A stretch of DNA of 64,000 nucleotides. Source: Acidobacteriota bacterium. GTDB taxonomy: Bacteria; Acidobacteriota; Terriglobia; Acidiferrales; UBA7541. The translations under genes and the position numbers were made by a program. Below the pieces are notes generated by a model. It was not told the origin of the DNA, did no database searches, and was given only the letters and a program-made list of their open reading frames with translations. The stretch is from contig JABCZD010000013.1 in assembly GCA_013289855.1 (NCBI GenBank), positions 1 through 64,000 of the forward strand. Direction: 5' to 3'. This document shows, piece after piece, positions 49,291-58,183 of this stretch. Positions within the stretch are counted from its first letter, which is position 1. Every line of letters starts with the position of its first letter.

Positions 49291-49874
49291 GAAGTTGCCT
49301 GCAGTCCTTCTCTGATGCGCAGTAAACCGTTGCGAATCCAGCTCTTCACCGTTCCCAGTGGCTCCTTCAGCTTCTCTGCAATTTCCGTGTGGCTCAAACC
49401 CTCAAAATACGCCAGCTCGATAGCGCGCTTTTGCTGCGGCTGCAGGCCAGTCATCAATTCGCGCACGCGCGCCGCCCGCCGCTTTTCGTCCAGCTGTTTT
49501 TCAAACTGCGGGACCGTGCAGATAACCGGCATTTCTTCCGTTTGATCTTCGCGCCGGCGCTGCCGCTCGCTCTTAAGGCGCAAATTGTCAAAGGCGCGGT
49601 TGCGCGCCATCGTTAGCAGCCAGGGCAGGAACGGTCCGCGCGCGGCATCGTACTGCGCCGCATTGCGCCACAGCTGCAGGAACACGTCTTGAACAATCTC
49701 TTCGGCCGAACCCGCCTGCTGCACGATGCGGAAAACCAGCCCGTAAACCAGACGGCAGTGCCGGTCGTATAGCTGCTCGAAGGCCCGCATATCTCTCCAC
49801 AAGATCTGCTGGACGAGCGCCGCGTCCAGCGCAGCGTCATCGTGTTGCTTCGGTGATAGGGCGGCTAAGAACAC
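49287..49874 (-). CDS. ECF RNA polymerase sigma factor
   Basis: About 195 aa. Region 2 is MRAFEQLYDRHCRLVYGLVF, then QQAGSAEEIVQDVFLQLWRN and FLPWLLTMARNRAFDNLRLK. Region 4 is LQPQQKRAIELAYFEGLSHT, then EIAEKLKEPLGTVKSWIRNG, the helix-turn-helix that reads the -35 box. It resembles the SigK-type ECF factors that pair with RskA anti-sigma proteins. The frame opens upstream to 50252, but that part overlaps hemG and has no sigma homology, so I take GTG 49874. The Shine-Dalgarno is unclear, so the start may be off by a few codons. Unlike the sigma gene at 23688, this one is intact. Confidence 0.87.
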   Translation of the reverse strand: MFLAALSPKQHDDAALDAALVQQILWRDMRAFEQLYDRHCRLVYGLVFRIVQQAGSAEEIVQDVFLQLWRNAAQYDAARGPFLPWLLTMARNRAFDNLRLKSERQRRREDQTEEMPVICTVPQFEKQLDEKRRAARVRELMTGLQPQQKRAIELAYFEGLSHTEIAEKLKEPLGTVKSWIRNGLLRIREGLQATS

Positions 49875-49966
49875 AGGTGTAAGAGGGTAGTATCTTCTCC
49901 TGCCGCGCAGTACCCCTGCAACTGTAAATACGACAGTTCCGGGATATCGGATGCCACCTGAAGCAG

Positions 49967-51373
49967 TTAGCGCGTCGGGCCATCCAGCACGTAGTCCGCG
50001 AGTCGTATTGCTCGGTCCACCACCGCACCCACCGCCGGACCGTCCAGGTAATTTCCCGCCAGCGCCAATCCTGGGAAAGCGGCCAGTTTCTGCTGTAATG
50101 TTTGCGCTCGCCTGTAGTGGCCTAGGTCGTATTGCGGAATGGCGTGACTCCAGACCTGTACATTTGATCCGATCGGAGCTTCGCTGATTCCCAGAATGCG
50201 ACGCAATTCCTGATGCACCAGCCCTTCCAGATCGGTTGCCGGAAGCTGGCACGCCGCTTTGTCGAACGCGCCGCCCACGAAGCTGGTCACCAGCACCGCT
50301 TCTTCCGGCGCGCGCCCGGGAAATAACGAAGAATTCCAGACGCAGCCGAGGATGCGCAATCGCGAGCTCCGCGGCGCGAGAAAACCAAATCCATGCAGGC
50401 TGTTTGTTATCGCCGTCCGCCGGTAGCCCAGAGACACCACCGCCACTGGAGCGTATTCGACGCTTCCAAGCAAGCGCGGCAAAGCTTCGTCCAGATTGCC
50501 GAGCAATTTGCCGGCGGCGCTCGCAGGCGTGGCGATGATCACGTGGTCCGCATAAACGGAATTCGCCGCGGCCGAAGATTCCTGCGACTTGGCAAAGTGC
50601 ACCAGGAAACGACCGCGTGCGCCAAATGGCGACACTGTGACGATTGTCGCCGCTACCCCCAAATGCAGCGCCGGTCCGAGATTGCCGGCCAACGCATCAC
50701 CCAGCGTCTGATTGCCATGTTCAAAGGTCACCAGAGTTGGTGTTTTGCCGCCGCGCCGCTTAGCGCGCAGCAAACCACGAATGATGCTGCCACGCGCATT
50801 CTCGGCGGCAAACAACTGCGGAAACGCGCTGCGCAACTCTAGCTTTTCCGGGTCGCCCGCGTAAATTCCGGAAACAAACGGTCCGACCAATTTCTCCAGC
50901 AATTCATCGCCGAATTTTCGGCGAACGAAATGCGCCACGGACTCACCGCCTGCGGCCGTATCGGCGGCCGGCCTGCTATGGCCCAGCACGTCGCGCAGCA
51001 CGCTCCACTTGGTGCTCCCGCTGAACAGGGGACTGGTGATAAACGCCGGAGGACTAAGAGGCGCTGGCGCAAGCTGGCCGTCCAGGAGCAGGTAGCGCGG
51101 AAGTTTTGCAGGCGCGGACAATATCTCCGCTTCGATACGCAGTTCGCGGCTGAGCTTCCGCAGCGACTCGGTAAGGTTAAAGCTCTGCGGCCCCAGCTCA
51201 AAAAGAAAACCGTCGCGCGCTACCGAACGAATCACGCCGCCGGCACGCTCCGACGCTTCAAAAAGCTGCGCATCGATTCCGCGCTGCCGCAGCGTATACG
51301 CGCAAGCCAGCCCAGAAATGCCCGCGCCAATCACGATGGCGGGAAAAAACGCGGGCGCGGCCGGCGAAGTCAC
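49967..51373 (-). CDS. hemY: protoporphyrinogen oxidase (HemY/HemG-like, FAD-dependent)
   Basis: 468 aa. FAD-binding fold IVIGAGISGLACAYTLRQRG (about 13-32), then LFEASERAGGVIRS and GFLFELGPQSF. VGPFVSGIYAGDPEKLELRS and the C-terminal ALAGNYLDGPAVGAVVDRAI match the oxygen-dependent protoporphyrinogen/coproporphyrinogen oxidase family. It makes protoporphyrin IX, or coproporphyrin if the coproporphyrin-dependent branch is used; the sequence alone does not settle which. The symbol hemY is used for the FAD-type enzyme (also called hemG). GTG 51373 is the start, 30 bp after the hemN stop. It is last in the block hemE-hemN-hemY. Confidence 0.9.
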   Translation of the reverse strand: MTSPAAPAFFPAIVIGAGISGLACAYTLRQRGIDAQLFEASERAGGVIRSVARDGFLFELGPQSFNLTESLRKLSRELRIEAEILSAPAKLPRYLLLDGQLAPAPLSPPAFITSPLFSGSTKWSVLRDVLGHSRPAADTAAGGESVAHFVRRKFGDELLEKLVGPFVSGIYAGDPEKLELRSAFPQLFAAENARGSIIRGLLRAKRRGGKTPTLVTFEHGNQTLGDALAGNLGPALHLGVAATIVTVSPFGARGRFLVHFAKSQESSAAANSVYADHVIIATPASAAGKLLGNLDEALPRLLGSVEYAPVAVVSLGYRRTAITNSLHGFGFLAPRSSRLRILGCVWNSSLFPGRAPEEAVLVTSFVGGAFDKAACQLPATDLEGLVHQELRRILGISEAPIGSNVQVWSHAIPQYDLGHYRRAQTLQQKLAAFPGLALAGNYLDGPAVGAVVDRAIRLADYVLDGPTR

Positions 51374-51403
51374 GATTGGGCGGACCAGGCGCAGCGCATG
51401 GGA

Positions 51404-52867
51404 TTACAGCGTCTTGGAGAAAAGCGGTTTGGCGTCCAGCTGCTGCTTTTCCAGATACGGATCGAAGGCCATCGCCAGGTTGCGAATGAAGATGCGCCCC
51501 AGCCAGGTGGCGCGGATCTCGTCGGCGTTTTCGGTGAGCAGGCCGTCTTCACGCGCGCCCGCGAGTTTCTCGCGCGCGTCGGCGAAGTAGATATCAAAAT
51601 CGATTCCGAATTCGCGGAAAATCTCGTCCTTAAAGATTACTGTGTGGCAGAGCAGCCGGCTGATCACTGCGCGGCGCAAACGGTCGTCTACCGAAAGCTG
51701 ATAGCCGCGCATGGTGGCGATGCCGCGCTCGGCCACCGCTGCTTGCCACGACGGGATATCACGATGATTTTGCGCATAGGCGTTCTGTATGCCGCTGATC
51801 GCCGTGATGCCCATGCCGTAAAGGTCCGCGCCCGCTTTGGTGGTGTAGCCCTGAAAATTGCGGTGCAGCGTGCGATTTCGTTGCGCCACGGCCAGTTCGT
51901 CGCCGGGTTTCGCGAAATGGTCCATGCCGATGTATAGGTAGCCGGCGCCTAGAAATTTGCTCAAGCCGGTGCGAAAAATCTCAAATTTTTGCATGCCTTC
52001 GGGCAGGTGCGCGGCGAAGGATCCCTGCTGCTTTTTCAACCAGGGCACGTGCGCGTAGCTGAATAGCGCGATGCGGTCCGGCGCCAGCGAGATAATCTGA
52101 TCAACTGTCTTGGCGAAGCGTTCCGCGGATTGATACGGCAGTCCGTAAATCAAATCCACGTTGATGCTGTCAAATCCCAGTTCGCGCGCCGCGGCAATTA
52201 AATCACGCGTCAGCTCAAACGGCTGAATACGATTGATGGCTTGCTGCACTTCGGGGTGGAAATCCTGCACCCCCATGCTCAAGCGGTTAAATCCCAGCTT
52301 ACGCAGCACTTCCAGATGCTCGCGGGAGGTGACTCGCGGGTCCACCTCAATCCCGACTTCCGCGTCGGGCGCAAACGTGAATAGTTCGCGCGTAGTTCCG
52401 AAGAGATCTTCGATTTGCGGCGGCGTCAAATACGTGGGCGTTCCGCCGCCCCAGTGAAATTGCACTACGGGGCGCTGCCGCGAGACGCTGCGGCTCACGC
52501 GCTGCACTTCCTGTTTCAGCACATCCAAATACGGCAACGCCACCGCCTTATTTTTCTGGATGATCACATTGCACGCACAAAACAAACACAAGCTTTCGCA
52601 GAAGGGAATATGCATGTACAGCGATACTGGGCTCTGCGCTCGATCGGCGGCTTCATGCACGCGTTCCAAATCATTCGGGCCGAACGAATCGTTCCAGATC
52701 GGCGCCGTCGGGTAGCTGGTGTAGCGCGGCCCGGGCCGATTGTACTTGGCGAGAAACTCCTCGCTGACGTGCAGCTCATCGCGCATTTCGTCGCGCGCAT
52801 CTTGTGCGGAATCGTCAGCCACATTTCGTGGCGTCGGATTCGGCGGCGTGATATTTGGCGGGGTCAC
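51404..52867 (-). CDS. hemN: oxygen-independent coproporphyrinogen III dehydrogenase
   Basis: 487 aa radical-SAM enzyme that decarboxylates coproporphyrinogen III to protoporphyrinogen IX. The iron-sulfur motif is C90-x3-C94-x2-C97-x-C99 (PFCESLCLFCACN), followed by FHWGGGTPTYLTP, EVDPRVTSREHL and FNRLSMGVQDF, all diagnostic of true HemN rather than HemW. YIGMDHFAKPGDELAVAQ and the FQGYTTKAG segment also fit. About 40 N-terminal residues rich in Pro/Asp precede the conserved core. GTG 52867 overlaps the hemE stop in a GTGA arrangement. Its product feeds the next enzyme, HemY. Confidence 0.96.
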   Translation of the reverse strand: MTPPNITPPNPTPRNVADDSAQDARDEMRDELHVSEEFLAKYNRPGPRYTSYPTAPIWNDSFGPNDLERVHEAADRAQSPVSLYMHIPFCESLCLFCACNVIIQKNKAVALPYLDVLKQEVQRVSRSVSRQRPVVQFHWGGGTPTYLTPPQIEDLFGTTRELFTFAPDAEVGIEVDPRVTSREHLEVLRKLGFNRLSMGVQDFHPEVQQAINRIQPFELTRDLIAAARELGFDSINVDLIYGLPYQSAERFAKTVDQIISLAPDRIALFSYAHVPWLKKQQGSFAAHLPEGMQKFEIFRTGLSKFLGAGYLYIGMDHFAKPGDELAVAQRNRTLHRNFQGYTTKAGADLYGMGITAISGIQNAYAQNHRDIPSWQAAVAERGIATMRGYQLSVDDRLRRAVISRLLCHTVIFKDEIFREFGIDFDIYFADAREKLAGAREDGLLTENADEIRATWLGRIFIRNLAMAFDPYLEKQQLDAKPLFSKTL

Positions 52868-53949
52868 AGCCGTGCCTCCGCGCTGATAGCTACTGGTGGC
52901 GTTTGCGCAAACTCAATCTGCTGCCCTGTCTCGATAAACAGTTGCGCGTGTTCCACCGGCGTGTGCTGCAAGATGCCGTGCCCCAGATTGAGGATGTGCC
53001 CGCGACCGCCAAGCGAGTTCGCCAACTCCTGCGTAGCGCTGCGAATTTTCTCCGCTGGACCAAAAAGAATCGCGGGATCGAGGTTGCCCTGCAAAGATAG
53101 TTTCGGCCCGATGTACTTCCGCAATTCCGCCAAATTCACGCGCCAATCCACGCTGAGGACATCCGCGCCAGACCGCGCCACCGCCGGTATCAAATGATTG
53201 GAAGCCTTGGTGTAATAAATCACCGGAACCTCTCCGGCAATGCGCGAAATAATTTCCTTTACCGCGGGCAGCGCGTAGCGTTCGTAATCTTCGCGCGTGA
53301 GCTCTCCGCACCAGGTATCAAATAGCTGCACCGCCGCCGCTCCAGCCGCAATCTGCGCCTTCAAATAACCGATCGTCGCGCGCGCAATCTGCGCGAGCAG
53401 CCTTTCAAACGCCGCCGGCTGGTGATACATGAAGCTTTTCACGGTAGCAAAACCTTCCTTGGTTTTGCCTTCGATCATGTAACAAGCCAGCGTAAAAGGC
53501 GCGCCCGCAAATCCCAGCACCGGCACATCCGGACCAACTTCCTTGACAATCCGTCGAATCGCTTCGTTCAAAAATGCGGTTTCTACTTCCGGATCGAAAA
53601 TACGCAGCCGGTCGACGTCCGCCACCGTGCGCACCGGCTCCGGCAAATTCGGCCCGGCATCGCCCAGCTCCAGCTTCAATCCCATGGCTTCCGCCGGAAT
53701 CAAAATATCCGAGAACACAATCACGGCGTCCACGCCGAGCCGACGAAACGGCTGCAGCGAAACCTCCACCGCCAAATCCGGCGTCTTGCAAACTTCCAGA
53801 AAGGGCCGCTCCGCGCGAATCGCGCGATACTCCGGCAGATACCGCCCCGCCTGCCGCATCATCCACACCGGCAGTCGCGGCACGCTCTCCCCGCGGCACG
53901 CCCGCAGAAACAGCTCTTTACGCGTCAAGTTGTCGGCTACTAAGCTCAT
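52864..53949 (-). CDS. hemE: uroporphyrinogen decarboxylase
   Basis: 361 aa. It decarboxylates uroporphyrinogen III to coproporphyrinogen III. The family signature WMMRQAGRYLPEYR is at residues 29-42, with R32 and R36 in the substrate cleft. D81 in VIVFSDILIPAEAMG is the catalytic Asp position. GFAGAPFTLACYMIEGK, TWCGELTREDYERYALP and LQGNLDPAILFGP complete the pattern. ATG 53949 is preferred over an upstream in-frame start at 54000 because homology begins here; the Shine-Dalgarno is weak. It heads hemE-hemN-hemY, all overlapping or nearly so. Confidence 0.96.
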   Translation of the reverse strand: MSLVADNLTRKELFLRACRGESVPRLPVWMMRQAGRYLPEYRAIRAERPFLEVCKTPDLAVEVSLQPFRRLGVDAVIVFSDILIPAEAMGLKLELGDAGPNLPEPVRTVADVDRLRIFDPEVETAFLNEAIRRIVKEVGPDVPVLGFAGAPFTLACYMIEGKTKEGFATVKSFMYHQPAAFERLLAQIARATIGYLKAQIAAGAAAVQLFDTWCGELTREDYERYALPAVKEIISRIAGEVPVIYYTKASNHLIPAVARSGADVLSVDWRVNLAELRKYIGPKLSLQGNLDPAILFGPAEKIRSATQELANSLGGRGHILNLGHGILQHTPVEHAQLFIETGQQIEFAQTPPVAISAEARL

Positions 53950-54051
53950 GTCGGTTGTCGTGCACAGAATAGCAAATCCGGCATGGCAATACCGCTCCAA
54001 GCGCAGTGTCCCGTAGTGGGCCAGTTTCCGATTACCCGACCAATTGTGCCC

Positions 54052-55002
54052 CTAGACCAGCGGCTTCAGTTCAAGAGAGGTCTCGTCGAGTTTATTGTTC
54101 AAAGTAAGGGTGAACGAACCTCGTGCAGGTGGAAAGTTGTCTGCCACTACTAAATACGTCAGTTCGTAGCGGCCCGGACCCACGATATGGGGCTTGAAGT
54201 AGGAGGCATCACAGAAGCTATTGAACTCTAGCTTGTTCGGCTGGTCGCGTTTTATCCAGAACGCGTCGAATTTGCGAATCGTACCCGCCTGTATGTGGGC
54301 ATTCGGCAGCATGTAACCTTCCCATTTAAATTCGACCGTTTTCACAGGATTCTCGAGCCCCGAGTCCAACGCAATCACTTTGTCCAGGTAAACGCAGCAG
54401 TTCATTGCTATCTTGCTGCGATGCTGGTTATGAACACCAACATGGAAGAACCTGCCGAACTCCCCAAGTTGAACCTGCATGGCGTCCGAAAAGTATTTTG
54501 GTTCCCGCCTTAGGACCAACTCGTTCCTCCACCGAGGGTTCCACTTACCTTCGTCTATGCGACGTTGCACATTCTCAGCTACCAGATCCGGTAACGACTT
54601 CCTTTCCGAAAAGGGAATCGCGTTCCCCTGGATGAAGCCTAAGATTCCGTCGTTTTGCTTGACGCCTTGTTCCTGTAAGGCGAGCACTTCAATCTCTAGA
54701 AACGATGCGACGGCAAGTTCTTGGTGAGAAAAAAGTGAGCCGCGATGGAGGTCTTTGGAATCCAATCGCTCGCGCTTAAAGTCGACGAAGACGAAGTATT
54801 CAGACCTATTCAGTTGTTCAAAGAGATTTTCCTTCAGGCCTCGAAGAGATTGTTCTCCGACGGCTATGTAGGCGTCAAACCCGAGGGCCGTCAGTCTGTC
54901 CTTAATGCTGGAAGCCAGCGATGGCTCCTCAGAGTCTTTATTTTGGCCACAACTGATAAAAACCCGTGCTCGAAGTTCCTCACCCGATCGATCAATGACC
55001 AT
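54052..55002 (-). CDS. TIR-like domain protein of unknown role
   Basis: 316 aa. The N-terminal 130 residues look like a TIR fold: first strand ARVFISCGQNKD (12-23), helix LASSIKDRLTALGF, second strand AYIAVGE, then LRGLKENLFEQLNRSEYFVF. The last conserved block FSHQELAVASFLEIEVLALQ carries E95, where TIR NADases have their catalytic Glu. The rest (about 160-316) is beta-rich (KTVEFKWEGYMLPNAHIQAG, ARGSFTLTLNNKL) and could be a sensor or binding domain. No family name is assured. It is a lone gene between the two heme blocks, with by-eye lower GC than they have. ATG 55002 has GGAAG about 9 bases upstream. Some TIR proteins act in anti-phage defence, but no other defence gene is nearby. Confidence 0.6.
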   Translation of the reverse strand: MVIDRSGEELRARVFISCGQNKDSEEPSLASSIKDRLTALGFDAYIAVGEQSLRGLKENLFEQLNRSEYFVFVDFKRERLDSKDLHRGSLFSHQELAVASFLEIEVLALQEQGVKQNDGILGFIQGNAIPFSERKSLPDLVAENVQRRIDEGKWNPRWRNELVLRREPKYFSDAMQVQLGEFGRFFHVGVHNQHRSKIAMNCCVYLDKVIALDSGLENPVKTVEFKWEGYMLPNAHIQAGTIRKFDAFWIKRDQPNKLEFNSFCDASYFKPHIVGPGRYELTYLVVADNFPPARGSFTLTLNNKLDETSLELKPLV

Positions 55003-55153
55003 CTGTCGCTGCTTCCCCGAAACAACAAACCCATCTTATCAGTATGCGCGCCGGATGCCTGATTGTGTCGGCGCGGCAAGGTCCAGTCGTGCGGACGCCT
55101 CGGCCCGGGTGAGCTATACTGTTCGTTCTGTGGACATTACGCGGTTTACAGCC

Positions 55154-55966
55154 ATGAACCACGCCTATCTCATTCTTACGGTTCTCGCCTATAGCTTCAG
55201 CCTGGCTATGTATTTGGGGTTCCTGAACACCGGCAAAAACTTGACCGGCCGGGCGGCGACCCTTTTTCTTGGCCTGGGCATCGTGGCGCATTATTTTGCG
55301 CTGTTGGAGCGTTCCCGCGGCTTGCACACCGTTCCGTATCATGACCTTTACGGCTCGCTTTCGCTCTTTGGCTGGCTGCTGGCGCTCACCTATTTGGTTC
55401 TGGAGCTGATCCACCAGCAACGCTCTGTCGGCCCATTCGTCCTGTCCATCGTGTTAACCGTGTTTTTGGCCTCGCACCTGGCACCGCCGGACCGCCTTAG
55501 TCCGACCCCGGCGCACGGCCCGGTTTTTGCCCTGCACGTTACGCTGAGCATTTTGGCCTATGCCGCCTTCGCCTTATCGTTCGTGCTCAGCCTGATCTAT
55601 CTTGGCGAAGAGCGATTGTTGCGCAACCGCCAGATGGGCAACGTGGTGTGGCGCCTGCCACCGCTTGACCTGCTCGAGCGCATGAGCCGCTCCAGCGTGC
55701 TGATCGGCCTCTTCGCTATCGCCGTTGGAACCGCCCTCGGCTTCATCTGGGTGGATCGCCTGCACGGCCAATTCTGGTATTACGATCCCAAATATGTGAT
55801 AACCCTGCTCGTGCTGCTGCTCTATGCCGTGTATTTCATCGTGGCGCGTACGGCGGCCTGGCGCGGCGCGCGCGCTTCAAAATTCTGCGTCTTTAATTTT
55901 GTAATCGTCATTCTCAGTTTTACGGTAGTGAATTTGTACTTTTCGCAGAGTCACCGCTACTTCTAG
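55154..55966 (+). CDS. hemX: HemX/CcsA-family membrane protein at the head of the heme operon
   Basis: 270 aa with about eight membrane helices, such as AYLILTVLAYSFSLAMYLGF, LFLGLGIVAHYFALLERSRG, VLSIVLTVFLASHLAPP and YVITLLVLLLYAVYFIVART. Conserved histidines include FALHVTLSILAYAAFALSF, which fits the heme-handling CcsA/ResC family. In Bacillus, hemX lies beside hemA and influences its level, and CcsA proteins assemble cytochromes c; placement here just before hemA favours HemX. ATG 55154 lacks a clear ribosome binding site. It is 16 bp ahead of hemA, so co-transcription is likely. Confidence 0.8.
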   Translation: MNHAYLILTVLAYSFSLAMYLGFLNTGKNLTGRAATLFLGLGIVAHYFALLERSRGLHTVPYHDLYGSLSLFGWLLALTYLVLELIHQQRSVGPFVLSIVLTVFLASHLAPPDRLSPTPAHGPVFALHVTLSILAYAAFALSFVLSLIYLGEERLLRNRQMGNVVWRLPPLDLLERMSRSSVLIGLFAIAVGTALGFIWVDRLHGQFWYYDPKYVITLLVLLLYAVYFIVARTAAWRGARASKFCVFNFVIVILSFTVVNLYFSQSHRYF

Positions 55967-55982
55967 AGGCGCCCAAAGCAGC

Positions 55983-57260
55983 ATGGAAATTGTCCTCGTT
56001 GGATTGAACCACCGCACCGCGCCTCTTGAGGTGCGCGAACGGGTGTCTTTCACCAACGAACAAGCCCGCCGCGCCGCCGACGAACTGCGTTCCCGCGGAC
56101 TCCTCGAAGAAACTCTGGTGCTTTCCACCTGCAATCGCAGCGAAGTCTACGGTGTTCCTCCGGAAGCGATGCACGAATCCGCGCCAGGACTTTCCTCGTT
56201 CCTCAGCGAATTTCATTCCGTGCAGCACGACCTTCTGAGCGTTTCGCTCTATCACCATTACGATCAGCAGGCCGTGCGCCACCTCTTCCGCGTAGCCGCA
56301 GGGATCGATGCCATGGTGCTCGGCGAAGCAGAGATTCTTGGCCAGGTGCGCGACGCCTACAAGTTCGCGCACGAGCAGCGCGCCACCGGACCGGTGCTCA
56401 ACCGCCTGTTTCAAGGCGCGCTGGAAGTAGGGAAGCGCGTGCGCTCGGAGACGGAGCTCGGCGCGCGGCCCATGTCCGTGGCGTCCGCTGGGCTAAAACT
56501 CGCTGAGCGCATTTTTGGGAAGCTCAAGGAACGCAGCGCGCTGGTCCTCGGCGCCGGCGCGATGAGCGAATTAGTGGTTTCGCAACTGCGTGACCGCGGC
56601 ATCGCGCACCTGGCGGTAATGAATCGTTCCGTGGAGCGCGCCGCTGCGCTGGCGAAAGAGTTTGGCGGCACTATGGTTCCGTGGGGCAATTGGGACGATG
56701 CGCTACTGACGCCGGATGTGGTGGTGACTTCCGTCGCTGCGGAAGATCCGGTGCTGCTGCGTTCCGATCTTGAACGCGTGATGAGTGCGCGCGGGAATCG
56801 CGCTTTGTTCCTGATGGATCTCGGCGTCCCGCGCAATATCGAAGCCGCGGCGAGCGAAATCTACAACGTCTATGCCTACAACCTCGACGATCTTTCGGAT
56901 ATCGTGCAGCAAAATCGCAGCGCGCGCGAAAGCGAAATTCCCAAGGCAGAGTTGATCATTGATGAGCATGTAGGAAAGTTTCTCTCCTGGCAGGCCAGCG
57001 TGGAGCTGATCGGCTTCGTGGCCGCGTTGCGCCAACGTGTGCAGCAGGAGCGCAGCGATTTCCTTCGCGAGCGGCTGGCAAGCATGCGTCATCTGAGCGA
57101 CGAAGATCGCGACCATCTTGAAAGCATGGTGGGCGACCTGCTGGAAAAACTATTGATTGAGCCGGCACAGCAACTGCGCGGCGAGCGCGAACTGCGACGC
57201 AAGATACAAAACGTCGAAGCGTTGCGCGACCTGTTTCTTCCCGGGGACGACAAGTCGTGA
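55983..57260 (+). CDS. hemA: glutamyl-tRNA reductase
   Basis: 425 aa. It makes glutamate-1-semialdehyde from glutamyl-tRNA(Glu) with NADPH, the first step of the C5 heme pathway. The nucleophile C50 lies in STCNRSEVYG; VGLNHRTAPLEVRERV opens the catalytic domain. GEAEILGQVRDAY and RLFQGALEVGKRVRSETELG follow, then the NADPH domain LVLGAGAMSELVV. A C-terminal helical dimerisation domain closes the protein. Its stop overlaps the hemC start (GTGA), so the two are translationally coupled. Confidence 0.97.
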   Translation: MEIVLVGLNHRTAPLEVRERVSFTNEQARRAADELRSRGLLEETLVLSTCNRSEVYGVPPEAMHESAPGLSSFLSEFHSVQHDLLSVSLYHHYDQQAVRHLFRVAAGIDAMVLGEAEILGQVRDAYKFAHEQRATGPVLNRLFQGALEVGKRVRSETELGARPMSVASAGLKLAERIFGKLKERSALVLGAGAMSELVVSQLRDRGIAHLAVMNRSVERAAALAKEFGGTMVPWGNWDDALLTPDVVVTSVAAEDPVLLRSDLERVMSARGNRALFLMDLGVPRNIEAAASEIYNVYAYNLDDLSDIVQQNRSARESEIPKAELIIDEHVGKFLSWQASVELIGFVAALRQRVQQERSDFLRERLASMRHLSDEDRDHLESMVGDLLEKLLIEPAQQLRGERELRRKIQNVEALRDLFLPGDDKS

Positions 57261-58183
57261 GGGCCTTGCGTATCGGCACGCGCGGAAGCATGCTGGCCAA
57301 ATGGCAGGCGGAGAGCGTGCGCAAGCAGCTTCTTGCGGCTACCGGCATCGACGCCGAAATTGTGATTATCAAGACAGCGGGCGACAAGCTGCAGCTTGCG
57401 CCGCTGACCGAGATCGGCGGCAAAGGAATTTTTATCAAGGAACTGGAAGAAGCGCTGCTCGATGAATCCATCGATCTGGCGGTGCACAGCGTGAAAGACA
57501 TTCCCACGGATACGCCGACGCGGCTGTGTTTTCCCGCGGTGTGCAAGCGCGCTGATGTGCGCGATTGTTTGGTTTCCGCGAACGGCGTTTCGCTGGCGAA
57601 CCTGCGGCAAGGCGCGCGCGTGGGAACCGGCAGTCTGCGGCGGCAAGCGCAGTTGTTGCACATTCGTCCGGATCTGGATTTTCGCGACTTGCGCGGCAAT
57701 GTGGATACGCGTTTGCGAAAAGTGGATAGCGGCGAGTATGAAGCAATTCTACTGGCGAAAGCGGGCCTCGATCGCCTCGGGCTGAGTCAGCGCATTGCGG
57801 AAACACTTTCGCCCGAAGTGTGCTTGCCGGCGGTTGGGCAGGGAGCGATCGCTGTCGAAGCGCGCCTGAAAGATGCCGAGGTTGCCTCCATAGTCGGTGC
57901 GCTGGACGACGCCGAGACGCGCACCGCGATTATCGCGGAGCGCGCATTGCTTGCCGCGATGCAGGGCGGCTGCCAGGTGCCGCTGGGAGCGTGGGCGCGC
58001 ATGGAGCGCGGCGAATTGCTGATGGAAGCGGTGGTGTGCTCCGTGGACGGCGTGCAGTACATCAAGGAGCGCGCCACCGGCGCCGCCGAAAACGCCGCGC
58101 AAATCGGCGAACAGCTCGCGCGGCAGTTGCTGGATGCTGGCGCGCTGGAGATTCTGCAAGCCGTAGGACGCCAGCGTGAGTGA
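57257..58183 (+). CDS. hemC: porphobilinogen deaminase (hydroxymethylbilane synthase)
   Basis: 308 aa. It polymerises four porphobilinogens into hydroxymethylbilane. IGTRGSMLAKWQAESV (about 6-21), IGGKGIFIKELEEALL, AVHSVKDIPTDTP and GTGSLRRQAQLLHIRPDL are family hallmarks. The dipyrromethane cofactor is carried by C239 in QGGCQVPLGAWA. GTG 57257 overlaps the hemA stop. Its 3' end overlaps hemD by eight bases. Confidence 0.97.
   Translation: MRALRIGTRGSMLAKWQAESVRKQLLAATGIDAEIVIIKTAGDKLQLAPLTEIGGKGIFIKELEEALLDESIDLAVHSVKDIPTDTPTRLCFPAVCKRADVRDCLVSANGVSLANLRQGARVGTGSLRRQAQLLHIRPDLDFRDLRGNVDTRLRKVDSGEYEAILLAKAGLDRLGLSQRIAETLSPEVCLPAVGQGAIAVEARLKDAEVASIVGALDDAETRTAIIAERALLAAMQGGCQVPLGAWARMERGELLMEAVVCSVDGVQYIKERATGAAENAAQIGEQLARQLLDAGALEILQAVGRQRE

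Noticed and set aside
54052..55002. a multi-gene defence island around the TIR-like gene
   Set aside because: All immediate neighbours are heme biosynthesis genes; no nuclease, cyclase, reverse transcriptase or other effector is adjacent.
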